Shown: one piece after another, positions 50,971-62,644 of the stretch
Layout: each line of letters begins with the position of its first letter
Numbering within the stretch: position 1 is the first letter of the stretch
Source: Macrostomum hystrix
Lineage: Eukaryota > Platyhelminthes > Macrostomidae
Assembly (NCBI GenBank): GCA_950097015.1
Contig: CATNEN010000008.1
Span: forward strand, 1,116,001 to 1,180,000
Reading direction: 5' to 3'
Length of the DNA: 64,000 bases
The notes under the pieces: generated by a model
The model's input: the letters and a program-made list of their open reading frames with translations, nothing else
What the model was told of the DNA's origin: nothing
The model's database searches: none
Position numbers and translations under genes: made by a program

Positions 50971-51728
50971 TTTGTGTTTTCAAATATTTGGGAATATTGG
51001 GATTTCGTGTATATGGGATTTTATAAAATATTTAGGACTGTGGTGCTCTGGAATTATTTTTTTTGTTGTCAGGATATCAGGATTTAGATTTTCGGATTCG
51101 AAAATATTGTACGAGCGTAGTTTATTTAAATTTGAGAATAGATTTCGGTGATGTAGGATTTCTCTTGTCAGCTGGAGTGAGTTAAAATTCGGCACAAGAT
51201 AGATACTCGTATTTTTTATCGCGATCTCGCCAACAGCTGATCGACTCAAGAGAACAAGTAAAAGCCGTCACAATGAGGTTTTCACACTCCCACAGGTGTG
51301 AACATCTGCCCGTCTCTCTCATCGTCATCGAATGCTAACAGCGTTGGGTAGTGTCTGATTGGTTGACAGACTAGGTGATGGTGTCCTGGAGTTGAGCTGT
51401 GCCTAATATTTAGCTTTGATCTATGATATTGGAGAAATTCGCGTCAGGGTGTCCATAGTGACCTATTTCCACCTGTTGTAGCCCTTGAAGGTCCAGCAGT
51501 CCGTCTAGAAAAGGGTAGGTGACCACCGAAGACGCAGATGATGCAGGCACATTCGGGTGACATGCTGATCAATTTTTCGAAGGCCTGGCAAAGCCGCACT
51601 GAGGCGCAGTGCTAATTCGTGTATAGGGGTGTAGAAAATACACTATCTCTTATAGGAAAAATCTGATATTCTGCCAGAAACATTGAATATCTCGACGGTC
51701 TGAAGAGCTGGCGATTCGACTATTGTTT
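50970..51728. other. Unique sequence, no gene recognised
   Basis: Single-copy sequence ending at the CAGAA target site of the LTR element. The short minus-strand frame at 50980-51249 has no recognisable motif. Confidence 0.5.
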
Positions 51729-51733
51729 CAGAA

Positions 51734-52206
51734 TGTAAGCGATTGAAAAGCGCTTACATCGGTTCTCCTTTCAATCAGCGACCTTCATCTGCATTTCGAC
51801 CCACCCAGCGCTCAAAATAGACCTGAGCGAGCCAGACCGGCTGACCTGACGGCCTGGAAAGCAATGACGCAGAGACCGAGAACCTATGCACCCTATCAGC
51901 CTGCGAACTCGTGCCTAGAATGCTCGGGTCTGGTGTGTTGGGTTGGGGACCATGGCAACGCGGGGCAGAGAGATAACTGCTTGTGTGTTATCTTTTATAT
52001 CTCTCTCTCTCTGACCCCCCCCTACTGCTAAACACTGTGCCTTATCGCTTGAATATAAAATACACTGCTTCGTAGATATGCTCCTGCACTGAAGCTTTGA
52101 GATGTGAGTCTCACACTCATAATTGTTGGCCTCTGTGGTCAGTACGAGTTCAAGTCTTTCGGTTAGTGTCGGCAGAAGGTAGCAGGCAGCAAGAAAACCT
52201 GCTATA
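51734..52206 (+). repeat. LTR 1 (473 bp)
   Basis: Begins with the inverted repeat TGTAAGCG / CGCTTACA around a 9-base loop. Contains a CT run (CTCTCTCTCTGACCCCCCCC) and a TATA-like GAATATAAAATACA. Confidence 0.9.
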
Positions 52207-53103
52207 TCTGGTTCCCTAGACCTTCCGGAGTCACCGCTAGACACAAGACAACGATTCCTGCTACACTGACAGAGGACTTCGTACTGGATGAAGGCCGGAG
52301 ATCGAGAGGCGACGCGCAGTTTCGTACCAAGCTACCAGCCAGACACTACTCAGCAACCAGCGCAAATCACGACGATTCTTACCTAGAGCGGTCATTTGGC
52401 GAGCGATTCAATTATTGTTCAACACTGGGAAAATGCGGTTACTAGTGTAGCCGCATGTAATAACCTACAAGGCACTACACAAATGTCGACTTTTTTCCCT
52501 GCCAGCCAAGTCTGAAGTTGATCAAGATGGAAGATTGTGACGAAGAAGATTGTCAAGCAGTCGTAGTTTACAATAATTGACTCTGGCCAATGAGCCAGCA
52601 ACACTGACACACACGGAGACATTGATATTTCAAATTGCATGCAAAAGCATGCCCTTTGTGAAGCAGGCGACTTCACCGATTATAAAACTAGACTGCAAAT
52701 ACTTGTTGTGACGCCTGAGCTGCAACTAAGCAAGCCCGATGGGACTGCCACCAGTAACAACACCTCCCTGGCCACCGTGCGATGGTCAGTTTTCGGGGAA
52801 CATACATTGCCCCATGTTGATGATAATTGCTGCACACACTACTCAAGCTGTACTGCTCAGTCGAAGGGACGAGCTGGTGCAAGCCAGAACATTTTCTGCC
52901 AGTCAAGACCAACTCAGACTCCAGGACCGCATACAATCAAGAAGATCGGCACCAAACAAGCTGCCGAGCACAATGCAAGAAAAGCTGGTATGAGACTGCC
53001 AATCGCGAGAAAGACAGGACATCATCAGAACATCACGGTACCAGTGAGATCTTCGACGCCAGGAGAACTGACACGGGTGTCAGTTTTTCAAAAGGGGAAG
53101 ATA

Positions 53104-53576
53104 TGTAAGCGATTGAAAAGCGCTTACATCGGTTCTCCTTTCAATCAGCGACCTTCATCTGCATTTCGACCCACCCAGCGCTCAAAATAGACCTGAGCGA
53201 GCCAGACCGGCTGACCTGACGGCCTGGAAAGCAATGACGCAGAGACCGAGAACCTATGCACCCTATCAGCCTGCGAACTCGTGCCTAGAATGCTCGGGTC
53301 TGGTGTGTTGGGTTGGGGACCATGGCAACGCGGGGCAGAGAGATAACTGCTTGTGTGTTATCTTTTATATCTCTCTCTCTCTGACCCCCCCCTACTGCTA
53401 AACACTGTGCCTTATCGCTTGAATATAAAATACACTGCTTCGTAGATATGCTCCTGCACTGAAGCTTTGAGATGTGAGTCTCACACTCATAATTGTTGGC
53501 CTCTGTGGTCAGTACGAGTTCAAGTCTTTCGGTTAGTGTCGGCAGAAGGTAGCAGGCAGCAAGAAAACCTGCTATA
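53104..53576 (+). repeat. LTR 2 (473 bp), shared by both units
   Basis: Same sequence as LTR 1 as far as read; it acts as 3' LTR of the first unit and 5' LTR of the second. Confidence 0.9.
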
Positions 53577-54473
53577 TCTGGTTCCCTAGACCTTCCGGAG
53601 TCACCGCTAGACACAAGACAACGATTCCTGCTACACTGACAGAGGACTTCGTACTGGATGAAGGCCGGAGATCGAGAGGCGACGCGCAGTTTCGTACCAA
53701 GCTACCAGCCAGACACTACTCAGCAACCAGCGCAAATCACGACGATTCTTACCTAGAGCGGTCATTTGGCGAGCGATTCAATTATTGTTCAACACTGGGA
53801 AAATGCGGTTACTAGTGTAGCCGCATGTAATAACCTACAAGGCACTACACAAATGTCGACTTTTTTCCCTGCCAGCCAAGTCTGAAGTTGATCAAGATGG
53901 AAGATTGTGACGAAGAAGATTGTCAAGCAGTCGTAGTTTACAATAATTGACTCTGGCCAATGAGCCAGCAACACTGACACACACGGAGACATTGATATTT
54001 CAAATTGCATGCAAAAGCATGCCCTTTGTGAAGCAGGCGACTTCACCGATTATAAAACTAGACTGCAAATACTTGTTGTGACGCCTGAGCTGCAACTAAG
54101 CAAGCCCGATGGGACTGCCACCAGTAACAACACCTCCCTGGCCACCGTGCGATGGTCAGTTTTCGGGGAACATACATTGCCCCATGTTGATGATAATTGC
54201 TGCACACACTACTCAAGCTGTACTGCTCAGTCGAAGGGACGAGCTGGTGCAAGCCAGAACATTTTCTGCCAGTCAAGACCAACTCAGACTCCAGGACCGC
54301 ATACAATCAAGAAGATCGGCACCAAACAAGCTGCCGAGCACAATGCAAGAAAAGCTGGTATGAGACTGCCAATCGCGAGAAAGACAGGACATCATCAGAA
54401 CATCACGGTACCAGTGAGATCTTCGATGCCAGGAGAACTGACACGGGTGTCAGTTTTTCAAAAGGGGAAGATA

Positions 54474-54929
54474 TGTAAGCGATTGAAAAGCGCTTACATC
54501 GGTTCTCCTTTCAATCAGCGACCTTCATCTGCATTTCGACCCACCCAGCGCTCAAAATAGACCTGAGCGAGCCAGACCGGCTGACCTGACGGCCTGGAAA
54601 GCAATGACGCAGAGACCGAGAACCTATGCACCGTGCCTAGAATGCTCGGGGCTGGTGTGTTGGGTTGGGGACCATGGCAACGCGGGGCAGAGAGATAACT
54701 GCTTGTGTGTTATCTTTTATATCTCTCTCTCTCTGACCCCCCCCCTACTGCTAAACACTGTGCCTTATCGCTTGAATATAAAATACACTGCTTCGTAGAT
54801 ATGCTCCGGCACTGAAGCTTTGAGATGTGAGTCTCACACTCATAATTGTTGGCCTCTGTGGTCAGTACGAGTTCAAGTCTTTCGGTTAGTGTCGGCAGAA
54901 GGTAGCAGGCAGCAAGAAAACCTGCTATA
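54474..54929 (+). repeat. LTR 3 (456 bp), with an 18-bp deletion
   Basis: Lacks the CCTATCAGCCTGCGAACT stretch present near 51893 and 53263, has one extra C in the C-run and a few substitutions (GGGGCTGG, GCTCCGG). Confidence 0.9.
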
Positions 54930-54934
54930 CAGAA

Positions 54935-55735
54935 GATGCGCAACAAAAAGTTGGCCCGTGATCTTGAGTTTCGTGTGCTTGCGTTGCTCCGTTAGTTCTA
55001 CTGTTAAATATTTTTACGAAATCATCGGCATATTTTACGAGAAAGATACGAGTAAAGTATATATGAATGTGGTAAATAGATTTATCATCAGTTCTAAGCT
55101 TTATCTCCTGAGCTGGTCTGCCTGTGAGCTTTTGAGATGTAAAAGTACATCTATGCTTCTATCTCCCTGACTCACTGTGCGTGTCTGCCATCAATTTTGA
55201 CTTCATAGTCTTTCAATAAAAATTGATAATTATCTGCCGTGTGCCAGTCTTAGCCCAGTATTTAGGCTAGGCTTAGAGATTGCTTGGTTAGATGATTATC
55301 AAATTAACATTGTCTATCATTCTAGCTGATAACATAGGTCTGTGGTCTAACTGCCAGTAATATACATACCTAATGAGTACTGAATAATTGAAGAAAGTTT
55401 GTGATATAAAACAGCCCTTGGTAGTCAATTAGATCTTGCCTATGTAATCTGAGATCTATTTGATAGTGAATGAGTTTTACGATGAATAAAGAAAGACTGA
55501 GGGTTAGACTAAGAGTGAAAGCTCAAGTCACTTTCATTTGTTTTCTCTAGATTTGTTAAAAATCACGACTGTAAAAAATTGAATTGGCGAGGAAACTTCC
55601 GGTTGCTAACTCGCGCAATTCGTGCTTCCCGGAAAAATATTTAATGAACTTTTATCTAAAGCTCTTACCTTAAACTCACACAATATTATAATACATTCTG
55701 ATTACTTTTCAGGAGCTATGTAGACCTTTTTTGTT
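54935..55735. other. AT-rich unique sequence, no gene seen
   Basis: No repeat array or coding motif recognised. Confidence 0.5.
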
Positions 55736-55754
55736 AGAATTTTAACATACTAAT

Positions 55755-55977
55755 CACTACATCGGCTCGTTTAGAATGTACATCGGTTCGTTTAGAATGT
55801 ACATCGGTTCGTTTAGAATGTACATCGGTTCGTATAGAATGTACATCGGCTCGTTTAGAATGTACATCGGCTCGTTTAGAATGTACATCGGTTCGTTTAG
55901 AATGTACATCGGTTCGTTTAGAATGTACATCGGCTCGTTTAGAATGTACATCGGCTCGTTTAGAATGTACATCGGTT
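55755..55977. repeat. 21-bp array TTTAGAATGTACATCGG(T/C)TCG
   Basis: About 11 near-perfect copies. GTACAT is repeated in each unit. As 21 is a multiple of 3, frames on both strands stay open by chance. Confidence 0.96.
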
Positions 55978-55979
55978 GT

Positions 55980-56500
55980 CAAAAAATATACTTTGAAAGC
56001 CTGACCAGTGATGATGCGCACACAGCCTCCCAGTATGTTGGCCTACAGCCAAATCCTGAAAGCAATAGTATGACCAGAAGTCATTTCCCAGTGTCGTCCT
56101 TTCTCTCTTTCCTTATTTGCTCAGCCATCTGGGCCGGGCAGTTCCGCCCATAAAACTAGTCAAAGCTTCTTTCCGGTTGAGTGCAGGGCCACTCAGGCCA
56201 AATCTTGCCCGCCCCTTCGCATTTCGCCTTCCTCGCCTCAAAATCCACTCCCAGGCCAACACTCCCAATGCAAATGTCGCATGATTTCCCCATGGCCTGA
56301 CAACCGTGTCTCGGCTGGCGAAGAGGATGAAAAGTAAACATTTTTGGGAGTTTGGGAATATTTTCTTGTCCTTTTTTATAGATTAGGAAGGTATTAGTTA
56401 CTTATTTTAAATGTATTGTTCTTCTGCTTCAGATTTCCGAGAGTTTTTGACGGTTGTTGCTAATCCGGCTTAACATGAATTGACTTGTAATGACTTGTCT
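55980..56500. other. Unique sequence, no gene recognised
   Basis: Moderately GC-rich in 56100-56330; open frames are short and have no motifs. Confidence 0.45.
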
Positions 56501-56509
56501 ACACAAGCA

Positions 56510-56850
56510 GCGTCACCAATGTACAAAATTCCCACTGTACAATGACCACATAAACTATAGTACATCTCTAAAGTATTAAACATATCGCATTATCCCCAAC
56601 TTAAACTGACCCTTTCCTACAATGTTCATCATCACCTATCTACACTTATCCTTCCAAATGTACAATATCCCCAACGTACAATGACCTAACTCCATAATGT
56701 ACATCATTACAAACGTACAATGATCATCATCCATACTGTACATTATCACCAACGTACAATGACCCAACTCCATGATGTACATCATCACCAACGTACACCA
56801 ATCCTTCCTCAGAAAGTACTAAAGTGTACATTCTCTATTAAGTACATCAC
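56510..56850. repeat. Degenerate TGTACAATGACC / ATGTACATCATC repeat
   Basis: Irregular copies of ACGTACAATGA and TGTACATCATCACCAA at about 20-60-bp spacing. The GTACA core is shared with the 21-bp array at 55755. Confidence 0.8.
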
Positions 56851-57515
56851 TTGTACGAGTACTTTATCGATTTTCCTACCTTAGATTTGTCGGCCTCAAA
56901 CAGCGCGTGTGTATTTTTAGTCACTCTTTAGCCCGATTCCAGCTAAGCCGTCAAGCAATAAAACCAAGCCAATTAACTTTAATGACCATCGCTTTGGCCC
57001 GTTGGAATTCAGGCAGTATAACAACTGCCCCGATGAGTCAATTAAATCGATCAACTCCGCTCCGTCATAAAACTGTCAATTCTCCATCTCATAACTTTAA
57101 CAAATAGCGGGGACGAAATATTTGTTATAAACTAGCTCAAACTCCAGGTAGAAATATCTAGGAATTTTAAACAGCTGGTCTGCACTTATTGCAGTGGACT
57201 ATGCAGGTTTTTAACTTAATTGACACTTTTTATAAGTATTTTCCAGTGCCTGTGTGGGCTACCGAGTGTGGTTAGGGGCTTGGGGTGGGTGGGTTAGCCG
57301 GTTGAAATTGGAAAAAATGTGAACAATTTTCATATTTTCTTTCCACTCGGCAATGGGGTAGGTTGGCGATTAGGCGATGAAATAAAGGCTATCTGTCAGA
57401 CGGGTGTAGATAATTGCATTGGACTTGACTTCAATAGAAACCATTTTGTCTGGCTGCTTTGCACATGCACTTCCCTGCTGTACCTCCCACCGCCTTCGCC
57501 TGTCCATACTGCTCC
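56851..57515. other. Unique sequence, no gene recognised
   Basis: Single-copy sequence; the frames at 56907-57107 and from 57319 have no recognisable domain, and the latter owes its length to the 16-bp array. Confidence 0.45.
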
Positions 57516-58316
57516 CACTCTACTCTCTACCCACTCTACCCTCTACCCACTCTACTCTCTACCCACTCTACTCTCTACCCATTCTACTCTCTACCCACTC
57601 TACTCTCTACCCACTCTACTCTCTACCCACTCTACTCTCTACCCACTCTACTCTCTACCCACTCTACTCTCTACCCATTCTACTCTCTACCCACTCTACT
57701 CTCTACCCACTCTAATCTCTACCCATTCTACTCTCTACCCATTCTACTCTCTACCCACTCTACTCTCTACCCACTCTACTCTCTACCCACCCTACTCTCT
57801 ACCCACTCTACTCTCTACCCACTCTACTCTCTACCCACTCTACTCTCTACCCATTCTACTCTCTACCCATTCTACTCTCTACCCACTCTACTCTCTACCC
57901 ACTCTACTCTCTACCCACTCTACTCTCTACCCACTCTACTCTCTACCCACTCTACTCTCTACCCACTCTAATCTCTACCCATTCTACTCTCTACCCATTC
58001 TACTCTCTACCCACTCTACTCTCTACCCACTCTACTCTCTACCCACTCTACTCTCTACCCACTCTACTCTCTACCCACTCTAATCTCTACCCATTCTACT
58101 CTCTACCCATTCTACTCTCTACCCACTCTACTCTCTACCCACTCTACTCTCTACCCACTCTACTCTCTACCCACTCTACTCTCTACCCACTCTACTCTCT
58201 ACCCACTCTAATCTCTACCCATTCTACTCTCTACCCATTCTACTCTCTACCCACTCTACTCTCTACCCACTCTACTCTCTACCCACTTTACTCTCTACCC
58301 ACTCTACTCTCTAACC
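57516..58316. repeat. 16-bp array TACTCTCTACCCACTC
   Basis: About 50 copies, purely pyrimidine apart from A. The variants CCATTC and CTAATCTC occur in a fixed order (CTAATC, CATTC, CATTC) near 57711, 57967, 58079 and 58207, that is 256, 112 and 128 bp or 16, 7 and 8 units apart. It is followed by a short GAGACAGGGGAGAGATAA repeat to about 58395. Confidence 0.96.
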
Positions 58317-58395
58317 ACTCTGAGACAGGGGAGAGATAAGACAGGGGAGAGATGAGACAGGGGGGAGATAAGACAGGGGAGAGACGAGACAGGGT

Positions 58396-59265
58396 TGAGC
58401 AGGTATTAAAATGTGTCAGGGGCCGGATTTGGGAGCTTCGATGGCCGCATCAGGCACACAGGTCAGAGTTTTTAACCCCTGACTGTAACCTCTCATCACG
58501 CTGACTCCAACTTAAAAAATTCCATTTCACAATCTTTTCTGTCTCAGAGGGGCACTCAAGGCAGAAAAAATTTACCCAGGAAGGGTGGAGCCGATCGCAC
58601 GAACACTCTAAGTTGAGAAGAGATAGAGAGAGAGAGTGGGAGGGGGGCAAAAAGCAAAGACTGGAGCAGACGAAACAAGAATTTACTTTCGCCTCTGAAT
58701 CATTCTAAGAAAAAAAGGGAGAAACTGGAGAAGTCTCGCATGACTTTCGGTTCGCTGGTTTCTCTCTCCAACTCTAAGTCTCCCGCGTCGCTGTGTAGCA
58801 ATTGAGATACTGAGATGGACTGACTGGTTGAAGTGAATGAAGTATCTTATCCTTCGTAGAGTCTGGAGGGTTCTAGCTCAGGCAAGTTAATTATTGAACT
58901 TTGCCTGCCGAGGAGGGACATAAGCAAGCGCTGTTTCTTTTAGTGAGCAAGAGAAATGCAGGAAATGCTTGACGCGAAAGTGGCCTCACAAAGTATCCAT
59001 TGCTGGCAGGTTTTTTTATTTCCCGATTCCAGACAGGGGAAGATTTCCGATCCTGCTTGAGGCAGGTTTTCCTTCATCTTCTGGCGAAGCAATATCCCTT
59101 TCAGGGGGGTTCAACTGCCGCCGAATGGAAATAATATAAGAAAATTATGTTCTCCCAATATGAATTTTTCATTGGGCCTCGGATCAGGCAACAGTCACTC
59201 TCTGCACCCAAAGGTTGAGCTGACTGACTGGCCGGCAGAAAGACAGACACACAGAACTCACAGAC
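58396..59265. other. Unique sequence, no gene recognised
   Basis: Contains a GA-rich run near 58617-58650. No credible open frame. Confidence 0.45.
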
Positions 59266-60155
59266 ACCCAGAAACTAACAGACACAGAACTGACAGACAC
59301 ACAGAACTGACAACTGACAGCTGACAACTGACAACTGAGAACCCACAACCGACAGACACCCACAACTGACAGACACCCACAACTGACAGACACCCACAAT
59401 TGACAGACACCCACAACTGACAGACACCCACAACTGACAGACACCCACAACTGACAGACACCCACAACTGACAGACACCCACAATTGACAGACACCTACA
59501 ACTGACAGACACACACAACTGACAGACACCTACAACTGACAGACACCTACAACTGACAGACACCTACAACTGACAGACACCCACAATTGACAGACACCTA
59601 CAACTGACAGACAACCATAACTGACAGACACCCACAACTGACAGACACCCAGAACTCACAGACACCCACAACTAACAGACACAGAACTGACAGACACCCA
59701 AAACTGACAGACACCCACAACTGACAGACACCCACAACTGACCGACACCTACAACTGACAGACACCCACAACTGACAGACACCCACAACTGACAGACACC
59801 CACAACTGAGATACACCCAAAACTGACAGACACACACAACTGACAGACACACACAACTGACAGACACACACAACTGACAGACAGAACTGACAGATGCCCA
59901 GAACTGACAGACACCCAAAACTGACAGACAACGACAACTGACAGACACCCACAACTGACAGACACCCACAACTGACAGACACCCACAACTGACAGACACC
60001 TACAACTGACAGACACCCACAACTGACAGACACCTACAACTGACAGACACCTACAACTGACAGACACCTACAACTGACAGACACCTACAACTGACAGACA
60101 CCCACAACTGACAGACACCCACAACTGACAGACACTCATAACAGGCAGACACCCA
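59266..60155. repeat. 17-bp array CAACTGACAGACACCCA
   Basis: About 50 units with ACCTA, ACACA and AATTG variants arranged in blocks. Plus-strand T is rare. The periodic minus frames (rich in Cys, Val and Ser) are artefacts. Confidence 0.96.
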
Positions 60156-60667
60156 GAATTGTCAGCAAAAGCGGTAGCAACAAAAAGAGAAATTTCTACA
60201 ATAATAAAGCCGGCGCTTTGATCCTTTCATCAATCCAGCCCCTCAAAGCGCTACAAATGTAGGATGGCAAGGACGGAGATCTGCTCCGGCCCACTTCCCA
60301 ACCCACCAACAGTCCAGTTTCCCCCTTCCTGAGAAAATCGTGCTTAAGAAACGGTGTCTGCGTACTGCGCGTTCACTCTGGCTCTTCTCTTCTTAAGCCG
60401 CGGCCATTCACTTTATTTTTGGTCCAATAACATGTCGTGGTCGCATTGGCTAGGACTGGCAGACAGACAGGCAGACAGACAGGCAGACAGGGAGGGAAAA
60501 TTGTGTGAGCATGGCGACCCGGGATATGACTGGGCCTGCTTCTTAAGTCAGCGTTGGGAAAATAATTTAACGAACAAAAAATTTCCCATTTTTAGAAGAA
60601 CTATTTAGACACCAAATGATCCCTCCGTTGACATGACAAAGTGAAAGGGCATAAAAAAGTTTTGAAT
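60156..60667. other. Unique sequence upstream of a possible exon
   Basis: Includes a short (GCAGACAGACAG) run at about 60460-60490. No clear gene; a GCATAAAAAAG TATA-like box lies near 60649. Confidence 0.4.
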
Positions 60668-60745
60668 ATGTCGATACCCGAGCTGGCCACAGTATCCAGG
60701 CTTGTGGCATCTCAGACCATCGGTGATCTGCAGTCAGAGTTGCAG
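60668..60745 (+). CDS. Possible first coding exon of an unknown gene
   Basis: ATG in a fair context (TGAATATGTC) opens 26 codons, beginning MSIPELATVSRLVASQTI and ending ...LQSELQ, and stops precisely at a consensus donor CAG|GTGAGA. The segment is GC-richer than its surroundings, and a TATA-like box lies about 20 bp upstream. The next exon is not in sight: the 28-bp array begins 80 bp later. The peptide is amphipathic but was not recognised. Too short to be sure. Confidence 0.4.
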
Positions 60746-60809
60746 GTGAGAATCAGATGAAAAACATTATCGCTTCATATCAGTGCCTCTTTGATTTCAT
60801 GCATGGCTG

Positions 60810-62640
60810 ACTGAATCAATATATCTATGTGCTGATTGATGGACCAATAGATCTATGTGCTGATTGATGGACCAATATATCTATGTGCTGATTGATGGAC
60901 CAATAGATCTATGTGCTGATTGATGGACCAATATATCTATGTGCTGATTGATGGACCAATATATCTATGGGCTGATTGATGGACTAATATATCTATGTGC
61001 TGATTGATGGACCAATATATCTATGTGCTGATTGATGGACCAATATATCTATGGGCTGATTGATAGACTAAAATATCTATGTGCTGATTGATAGACTAAT
61101 ATATCTATGGGCTGATTGATAGACTAAAATATCTATGTGCTGATTGATAGACTAATATATCTATGGGCTGATTGATAGACTAAAATATCTATGTGCTGAT
61201 TGATAGACTAATATATCTATGGGCTGATTGATAGACTAAAATATCTATGTGCTGATTGATAGACTAATATATCTATGTGCTGATTGATGGACCAATATAT
61301 CTATGTGCTGATTGATGGACTAATATATCTATGGGCTGATTGATGGACCAATATATCTATGTGCTGATTGATGGACTAATATATCTATGTGCTGATTGAT
61401 GAATCAATATATCTATGTGCTGATTGATGGACCAATATATCTATGTGCTGATTGATAGACTAATATATCTATGTGCTGATTGATGGACCAATATATCTAT
61501 GTGCTGATTGATGGACCAATATATCTATGTGCTGATTGATGGACCAATATATCTATGTGCTGATTGATGGACCAATATATCTATGTGCTGATTGATGGAC
61601 CAATATATCTATGTGCTGATTGATGGACTAATATATCTATGGGCTTATTGATCGACCAATAGATCTATGTGGTGATTGATAGACTAATATATCTATGTGC
61701 TGATTGATGGACTAATATATCTATGGGCTTATTGATCGACCAATATATCTATGTGCTGATTGATGGACTAATATATCTATGGGCTTATTGATAGACTAAT
61801 ATATCTATGGGCTAATTGATAGACTAATATATCTATGCGCTGATTGATAGACTAATATATCTATGGGCTGATGGATAGACTAATATATCTATGGGCTGAT
61901 TGATAGACTAATATATCTATGGGCTGATTGATAGACTAATAGATCTACGGCTGATTGATAGACTAATAGATCTACGGCTAATTGATAGACTAATAGATCT
62001 ACGGCTGATTGATAGACTAATATATCTATGGGCTAATTGATAGACTAATATATCTATGGGCTGATTGATAGACTAATAGATCTACGGGCTGATTGATAGA
62101 CTAATATATCTATGGGCTGATTGATAGACTAATATATCTATGGGCTGATTGATAGACTAATAGATCTACGGGCTGATTGATAGACTAATATATCTATGGG
62201 CTGATTGATAGACTAATAGATCTACGGCTGATTGATAGACTAATAGATCTACGGCTAATTGATAGACTAATAGATCTACGGCTGATTGATAGACTAATAT
62301 ATCTATGGGCTAATTGATAGACTAATATATCTATGGGCTGATTGATAGACTAATAGATCTACGGGCTGATTGATAGACTAATATATCTATGGGCTGATTG
62401 ATAGACTAATATATCTATGGGCTGATTGATAGACTAATAGATCTACGGGCTGATTGATAGACTAATATATCTATGGGCTGATTGATAGACTAATATATCT
62501 ATGGGCTGATTGATAGACTAATAGATCTACGGCTGATTGATAGACTAATAGATCTACGGCTGATTGATAGACTAATAGATCTATGTGGTGATTGATGGAC
62601 CAATAGATCTATGTGATGATTGATAGACCAATATATTTGT
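60810..62640. repeat. 28-bp array (GCTGATTGATGGACCAATAT + ATCTATGT)
   Basis: About 65 copies. Variants form zones: GGACCAATATATC with TGTGCTG units on the left, an alternating pair (GACTAAAATATC / GACTAATATATC) at 61060-61260, and AGATCTACGG units on the right. The right zone holds a duplicated block of about 300 bp (about 61925-62220 and 62190-62520). A minus-strand frame at the end is not a gene. Confidence 0.96.
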
Positions 62641-62644
62641 GTGG

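Larger units (their letters stand above)
51734..54929 (+). mobile_element. Non-autonomous LTR element as LTR-int-LTR-int-LTR
   Basis: Three LTRs (51734-52206, 53104-53576, 54474-54929) separated by two 897-bp internal regions; period exactly 1,370 bp. Both outer ends are flanked by the 5-bp target duplication CAGAA (51729-51733, 54930-54934). Each LTR starts TGTAAGCG and the element ends CTGCTATA. Two bases inside the first LTR is TGGTTCCCTAGACC (52209), a plausible primer-binding site, and AAAAGGGGAAGATA (53090, 54460) forms a purine tract right before the second and third LTRs. So both internal units have the replication signals of an LTR retrotransposon. No protease, RT or integrase is encoded. 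A 183-residue frame (52639-53190 and 54009-54560) that crosses the purine tract into the LTR is unrecognised. The two units differ by about one base. Confidence 0.9.

Noticed and set aside
52639-53190. 183-residue ORF (and its copy at 54009) as an independent gene
   Set aside because: It runs across the purine tract into the LTR of the tandem element and has no recognisable domain; kept only as a note under the element.
57319-58083. 254-residue plus ORF ending in LYPLYSLPTLLSTHST repeats
   Set aside because: Translation of the 16-bp pyrimidine array fused to a short random upstream frame.
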